Shown here: piece by piece, positions 58,476 to 64,000 of the stretch
How the letters are laid out: each line of letters opens with the position of its first letter
Position numbering within the stretch: position 1 is the stretch's first letter
Assembly (NCBI RefSeq): GCF_019175285.1
Contig: NC_056524.1
Span: 4,788,572 to 4,852,571, forward strand
Source: Sceloporus undulatus
Taxonomy: Eukaryota > Chordata > Lepidosauria > Squamata > Phrynosomatidae
Direction of reading: 5' to 3'
DNA length: 64,000 nucleotides
Position numbers and translations under genes: made by a program
Notes under the pieces: generated by a model
Databases searched by the model: none
What the model was told of the DNA's origin: nothing
What the model saw: the letters and a program-made list of their open reading frames with translations, nothing else

Positions 58476-58689
58476 TCCCCATTAATTCTCCTTAGGTGAA
58501 ACAGATACATAGATGACTGATAGATCCATAGATTGCTAGTTTCCAAGATGTGGTCTCCACCCACCTCCCTACTCTATAGGTTGCCAGGTCAGGACTACCT
58601 CAGGCCCAGAAAATTCACAGCCAAAACTTGAGACCAAGGAATAACCCTTTGTGATCTCACAGCAGCATAGGCCTTGTAATATCATTAAG

Positions 58690-58950
58690 AATGATGCATT
58701 AAGCATCAACCACATCTGTACAGAGTGTGTCTGTGCCTTCAAGTTGCCTGTAAACTTAGGACAACCCCATACATTTAATGGGTTTTTAAAGGCAAGGAAT
58801 AGTCAGAGGTAGTTTGCTACTTCCTTCTGCTGAAAGACAGGCTACAGCACCTGGTCCCCCATCCGGGAGCTAAGCAGGCCTGGCCCTGCTTAGCTTCCAA
58901 GATCAGAGAGGGTCTGGTGCTTTCAGTGTATTTGGGCTCTCCTGCAGAGC
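58690..58950 (-). mobile_element. 5S-rRNA-derived Sauria SINE
   Basis: Reversed: CTGATCTTGGAAGCTAAGCA, then CCCGGATGGGGGACCAGGTG (5S internal control region), then a BovB/Sauria-like tail ending CTTGAAGGCACAGAC. A SINE, not a 5S gene: 5' and 3' parts of 5S are missing. Confidence 0.82.
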
Positions 58951-59039
58951 ATGGCATCCAAACCATTCCAATGAAATGAAAAGAAAGAACCAAGTGTAAC
59001 AACTGAGGTGAACATACATATACATATCCCCCTTTAGAT

Positions 59040-59345
59040 TATTTTAAATGTTTTATGTTTTTATTGCAATGTGTTTTTTTTAAATGCTTTTGACCTGTGA
59101 CCTACCTTGGGTCCATTATGGGAGAAAGGTGGCCTACAAATAAAATAAAATAAAATGAAATATATGCCTTCCAAGACACACACTTGCCCTGAGATTTTTC
59201 CTACCCAATCTGAGGACTGGAGATTCAGGACCAAGCCCTGAGATCTGCTAACTATAAGAGAGAAGGTTGCAGAACTGAAGCCAAGTTGATGAAGTGATGC
59301 TGAATCTTTTGCTCAAAACTAACCAACCAACCAACCAACCAACCA
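59040..59345 (+). mobile_element. LINE/SINE 3' tail and (AACC)n
   Basis: GACCTACCTTGGGTCCATTA and GTGGCCTACAAATAAAATAA (59090-59160). Six or seven AACC units at 59318-59345. Confidence 0.6.
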
Positions 59346-59857
59346 TACTTTGTTCTGTTTCCAAAGATCCATGGTGGAAACTTTCATAATTTAAGTTCGT
59401 TTAAATCTTTAAACCTTCCCTCCAGTTTACTTTGCAAAAATAAAAAATTAAATTAAATTCTAGGAACACAAAGAGCTTAGCCAAGTCAACTCTGCATATT
59501 TTTGTAGCATCAAGCTGCAAGCACTGAAGCAGAAGAAAGGAGCGTTGTCTACAAATATATTTATATTTCTGTGGCTGTGTGTTTAGAGATAATATTGCCA
59601 ATGGTTGTTTTTAGCATGGCTGAGAGAGTACACCGAACACCTCAAGCACACGACCCAGTCAGTTTTAAAGCTTTCTCTCACTCAATCTCTCTTGAGCCAC
59701 TTGGTTATTTTGATGGACAACTCCCAGCATCCCTAACCAAGATAGCCGATGGTCACAGAATGTGGACTTGTAGTCCAAAAAAAACCCCACCCCCATCTGG
59801 AGGGCCAGCTACCCACCTCTACTCTAGAGAGCCAAATCCCTTCAAGGTATGTATGAA

Positions 59858-60105
59858 AGTTTTTTGTGGGTTTTTTGGGCTATGTGGCCATGTTCTAGAA
59901 GAGTTTATTCCTGACGTTTCACCAACATCTGTGGCTGGCACCTTCAGAGAAGCATCTTCTCTGAAGAGCATCTTCCTTGAAGACGCCAGTCACTGATGTT
60001 GGTAAAACATCAGGAATAACCTCTTCTAGAACATGGCCACATAGCCCAAAAAACACACAAAAAACTATGGATGCCAGCCGTGAAAGCCTTCGACTTCACA
60101 TATGT
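59858..60105. mobile_element. Palindromic element, possible Penelope-like terminal unit
   Basis: Left GTTTTTTGTGGGTTTTTTGG, TATGTGGCCATGTTCTAGAA; right TTCTAGAACATGGCCACATA, CCATGGATGCC-like end with GTGAAAGCCTTCGACTTCACA. Shortened copy at 40585-40710 and a scrap at 8125. Family is uncertain; the right end resembles Penelope-like elements as I recall. Confidence 0.5.
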
Positions 60106-60624
60106 ATGAAAGCATTACCAGAAATTGGACATTCCAGCCAGCAGGGATGGGAATCATGTGGCCAGAGCAGATGGGATCTGCAGTCCAGCACTTCTGGTGG
60201 ACCACATGATTCCTTCCCCCAGGACAATCTGCAGCCTATAAAACCACACAATCTGACCCATGACAAATTCTGGGTAGAAACAGCTCCTTATCAACATCAT
60301 GCCCTCTGATCTTTCACCTCCCCACCCAATTCAATCATGAGATTAAAAGCAAAGGGGCTGTCCTATGCAGGGTTGCCAATGCTTAGGGCCTGGCTTGAAT
60401 CTCCAATTTTTGTGGGTCATCTCCAGGAGGGAAATAAGGGTGCAAAGTCTCCAGTTTTGGGGGGCTCAGCTCCAGGCAAGAGGAATAAAACACCTCACCT
60501 AATTGTCAGTTTGCAATCCTTAGCCGATTTCTCGCTGCAACATGCAAAGCACCCTCCAGACAGCCTATGAAGCTTATCAAACGGGGACGAAATGTCCTTG
60601 TCCTGTCCTTTTTCCATTCTCATA

Positions 60625-61019
60625 GCGCGAAGATTAAGAGGTGATATGATAGAGAAGGTTAAGAGGTGATATGATAGCCCTGTTTAAATATTTGAAAGGA
60701 TGTCATGTTGAAGAGGGAGCAAGCTTGTTTTCTACTGCTCCAGAGACTAGGACCCGGAACAATGGATGCAAGCTACAGGAAAAGAGATTCCACCTGAGCA
60801 TTAGGAGGAACTTCCTGACAGTTAGGGCTGTTCGACAGTGGAATGCACTCCCTCGGAGGGTGATAGAGTCTCCTTCCTTGGAGGTCTTTAAACAGAGGCT
60901 GGATGGCCATCTGTCAGGGATGCTTTGATTTGGATTTCCTGCATGGCAGGGGGTTGGACTGGATGGCCCTAGTGGTCTCTTCCAACTCTGCGATTCTATG
61001 ATTCTATGATTCTATGATT
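60625..61019 (+). mobile_element. CR1 LINE 3' end, well preserved
   Basis: Open frame to the natural stop: [59 protein letters not shown]. The 3' UTR ends in three ATTCTATG units at 60990-61018. At the 5' junction the word AGGTGATATGATAG occurs twice (about 60640 and 60666). Confidence 0.92.
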
Positions 61020-61689
61020 GCAAGAAGATGTCATGCTTATCCGGACATTATCCAGTCCAGAAAGTGTGACTGACTGCAATTGCACAAAAGACTTTCAAAT
61101 GACACTGCACAGATCCTGTCATTGTCCCAGCGTTGCCTGGCATTTTGCATTAACGAGAGTTTGCGTTAATGCAATGCTGCTTCAATGATGGGACAATAGC
61201 ACTATGTATGATCTGAAAGCCTTTTGAGGGATCACAGTCAAATAAAGGATAAGGATGGGGGGGAAATCCCATCCTTATCTTGTCCCTGTGTAATAATCTC
61301 CAAAGTATTTACTTAGCTCCTTCCTTCCCTCCTCAACAGCAGTTGTGGTGCCAGGACTCACACTCCACACTGCTCCACATCCATGTTCAGGGTAGAAACA
61401 AGAAGGTTATACAAATGTTTCTTATCCCATCTAGGAACAGTCCCCTTTTGCTAAGATTTCTGACTTGATTTCGAACAGGAAGATATGTTCCCCACCTGTG
61501 TGTGTTGACACTTAATGCATAACACTTAATGATTTCACCGGGGGCCATCCCTTGGTTTCAGGTTTTGGCCAAAAAACCACATGATCTGGAATGATCTTGA
61601 ACAGGCAACCTTAGTTCTACGCCAGCTGCATGAAGAACAGTGGTAAAAACTACACAAAACCTATTTCACTAGAAGTAACCAGAGGATGG
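61020..61689. other. Stretch upstream of RELT, nothing recognised
   Basis: 61130-61200 contains a short imperfect inverted pair (GCATTAACGAGAGTTTGCGT). No gene signal. Confidence 0.35.
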
Positions 61690-62815
61690 GGCCAGCATGG
61701 TCTGACCAAAGCAGAATAGACAGAATATTACTTTCCTTGATCTAGACATTATATGCCTATTGGTGCAGCCTAGAATCACACTGGCTTTTTTTAGCTGCCA
61801 CGTAACACTCCTGACTTATATTCAGCTTGTGGTCTACTAAGACTCCTAGATCTCTTTTGAATATACAGTACACACGTCCCTCCATATTCACTAGAGTTAG
61901 GGGTAAAGGACCCCTCTCTAGGAATGTTTAGGTCCTCCAGTGCAATCCTGTGGTCAACATCTCCCAGACATGGACCACAGAATTGCACTGGAGGAGCTAC
62001 AAGTGCATAGTGGAGTGTTCTCTCTAGGAATCTCTAGGTCCTTCAGTACAATGTTTGGTTACAGTTGAACATAGAGTTGTGCTGGAGGACCTAGATATTC
62101 CTAAAGAGAACATAGTAATAAAATTTGTGAATAATCAAATCCGCAAAAGACAAAGATGCAAATGTGGAGTGGTAAGTGCATACGCTTATTGGCGCAGTCT
62201 AGAATCACACTGGCTTTTTTAGCTGCTGCATCATACTGCTGACTCATAGTCATCTTGTGGTCTACTAAGACTCCTGGAACTCTTTTGAATATACTATACA
62301 TACTCATGTATAAGTCTGTTTTGGTCAAAACACTGAGCAAAAATACTGAGTCGATTTATCCACGGCTCAGTGTAAGTATTGTATCTTAACCCTTATTTAA
62401 AAGATGAAACCATCCCCTGGTGAAAAGCAAGAGTATAATATGTGAAGCACCGATTCCCTCTACTCTTACCAATCTAATCTTAAGAGTAAGCACAAATAAT
62501 TATATCTGCTGGGATTTTGTAAGTTCTTTGACACTGTATTGCTTTGCTTCATCTTTCAGAACCTTTGTTATATGCCCCAAGTTTTACTCTTGGCTTATCC
62601 ACGGTTCATAGCAAAATCTATAATTTTGGCCCCAAAACTTGCCATCGACTTATATATGAGGTCAACTTATACTTGAGTATATATGGTACTACTGTCAAGC
62701 CAGTTGTCCTTCATCCTGTATTTCAGCCTTTCATTTTTTTTCTGCCTAAGTCAAGTACCTTACATTCATTCCTCCCTGTTGAAATTCATCTTGTTAGTTT
62801 AAACAAAAGACATAT
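61690..62815 (-). mobile_element. CR1 LINE fragment, one segment duplicated, with two different MITEs
   Basis: CR1 parts: 61690-61863, 62181-62291 and 62687-62815. The first and second both cover the same stretch, from TTGG(T/C)GCAG to CTCTTTTGAATA. MITE 1 (61866-62180) has GTCCCTCCATATTCACTAGA and CTAGGTCCTCCAGTGCAATC. MITE 2 (62292-62689) belongs to the TATACTCATGTATAAGTC family. Confidence 0.82.
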
Positions 62816-63059
62816 AATATAGTAGCCTTTTTCACAGATGTGGGACACAGGTTTGTGTTAGGGTCTTCATCAGTTTGAAACAACCTAGAGGACAAGTGTT
62901 ACTACGTACTTCAAGCAGGGAGCTTCATTCATGCATTTCACTGACATCCTTGGTCCCTTCCAACCGGTGGTGAAAAGAGTTTAATTGGGTCTCTTCTGCC
63001 GGCAGCAGCTTGAGAAGCAGTAGGAATGGGGAAAAATATTTGAAAGAATAGTCAAAAAA

Positions 63060-63310
63060 TTATAGATGTGCGAATCTTCAGTTTGGGACATATTCTCTGA
63101 GAAAAATACATGTGGCGGATGTCTTTTTGGACCAAAAACTTCCAGCATAGGAAATAGTATCTTCTGCACAGAAAAAGGTATTTCTGGGTAGAAAACAAGA
63201 ACATTTCTGCACAAAGAAATTGTTTAATGTGCAGGAAATTTGTTTTCAGGGCAGAAAGGTTGTTTCCTGTGCCAAAAATGTGGTGCTGAGAGACTTGTTT
63301 TCCGTGCAAA
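63060..63310. mobile_element. Unclassified element with repeated TTTCTGCAC words
   Basis: TCTTCTGCACAGAAAAAGG, CATTTCTGCACAAAGAAAT and GGTTGTTTCCTGTGCC. Related words occur at 22870-23110. Confidence 0.45.
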
Positions 63311-63355
63311 ACCAAAACAAAACTTCACACATTTTCCACCCCACACATTAAGCCC

Positions 63356-63540
63356 TGAATTGCAAATAGCCTTTGGAAACTGAGCCTCTGAAAGCTGAAC
63401 TGAATTGGAAGGCATGCACTGTTCTCCTCTCTGTAAGAAAGTTTTTGAAAACTGCTTCAGTTTTCAAAGGCTACTTGCAATTCAGGACTTATTAAAACTT
63501 TTTTTGCAGAGAGCAGAAAAAGGCATGCCTTCCAATTGTC
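63356..63540. mobile_element. Inverted-repeat element
   Basis: 28-nt arms 63356-63383 and 63457-63484 match reversed with two differences (TTGCAAATAGCCTTTGG versus TTGCAAGTAGCCTTTGA). An outer pair GGAAGGCATGC / GCATGCCTTCC is at 63408 and 63524. Confidence 0.75.
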
Positions 63541-63672
63541 CCAGTTTGGCAGGGACTCTTGCCTTTTTTTCTTGCTGCTTTTGGAATGTCTTCTCTTCTC
63601 ACTTTCTCCTCAGATTACTTCAGTTGCTCTACACTGACTTCGAAGTGCAAAAGGAGTTTGCTCCTGAATGAC
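63535..63672 (-). mobile_element. Unclassified interspersed repeat
   Basis: TGTCCCAGTTTGGCAGGGAC edge and TTCGAAGTGCAAAAGGAGTTT. Same family as 9425-9784 and 40865-41225. Confidence 0.5.
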
Positions 63673-64000
63673 TAGTTTAGAGAGTTGGGCCAAAACTAAT
63701 GAAATTAATTTCAACAGGGAGAAATGTAAGGTATTACACTTAGGGAGAAAAAACTGAAATGCAGAGATATAGTATGGGGGATACCTGGCTTAACAAGATG
63801 ACATGTGAAAGGGATCTAGGAGTCCTAACAGACCACAAGTTGAACATGAGCCAACAGTGTGATGTGGCAGCTAAAAAGGCCAATGTGATTTTAGGCTGCA
63901 TCAATACAGGTATAGTGTTTCTAGGTCAAGGGAAGTAATAATGCCACTCTATTCTACTGTGGTCAGAATTTGGTTACTTGGAATCTTGTGTTCTGGGCAC
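63673..64000 (+). mobile_element. CR1 LINE fragment, cut by window end
   Basis: Plus-strand CR1 ORF2: [29 protein letters not shown]-like, then [20 protein letters not shown]. One-base indels are visible. It continues past the window. Confidence 0.88.

Noticed and set aside
1-64000. CRISPR arrays, operons, tRNA or rRNA genes, retroviral or LTR elements
   Set aside because: None seen. The tRNA-like promoters belong to SINEs, and the regularly spaced repeats are microsatellites or the diverged triplet at 46028-46595.

Overview
The window looks like nuclear DNA of a squamate reptile, most likely a lizard. It carries tRNA-derived and 5S-rRNA-derived Sauria SINEs with BovB-type tails, BovB fragments, many CR1 and L2 LINE copies, and abundant hAT and Tc1/mariner/pogo-type MITEs. 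Introns are long, and there is no dense prokaryotic-style coding.

One host gene is well supported: RELT (TNFRSF19L), a TNF-receptor-superfamily member on the minus strand. I could place ten coding exons with consistent phases and consensus splice sites, from the start codon at 43650-43652 to the stop at 10929-10931. They add up to 434 residues; the human protein is about 430 as I recall it. The order is signal peptide (exon 1), cysteine-rich ectodomain (exons 2-4), stalk, N-glycosylation site and transmembrane helix (exon 5), and cytoplasmic tail (exons 6-10) with the RFRV kinase-docking motif at the exon 8/9 junction. A 5' untranslated exon must lie above 43.7 kb but was not located. The 3' UTR runs below 10.93 kb with no clear end.

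Layout. 1-1.7 kb is a decayed L2. 1.7-3.3 kb is mostly unassigned. 3.3-7.7 kb is a direct tandem duplication of about 2.0-2.3 kb that may be an assembly artefact. 7.7-9.8 kb is MITE-rich. 9.8-43.7 kb is RELT, with introns full of repeats. Intron 1 holds a 1.6-kb non-autonomous hAT (37141-38739). 43.7-64 kb is the 5' flank or 5' UTR intron; it holds a three-copy tandem repeat (46.0-46.6 kb), a 1.5-kb hAT with an exact 8-bp target duplication inserted at a BovB/SINE junction (48816-50339), and several rearranged CR1 copies.

The most notable points are a duplicated splice acceptor at RELT exon 2, an apparently complete first cysteine-rich domain, a possible intronic polyadenylation site giving a soluble RELT, a fold-back duplication inside a CR1, and repeated rearrangement of the same CR1 segment at three loci. 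I saw no tRNA or rRNA genes, CRISPR arrays, or recognisable retroviral or LTR elements. All repeat boundaries are by eye and approximate unless a target-site duplication is stated. Family names come from memory of consensus sequences.
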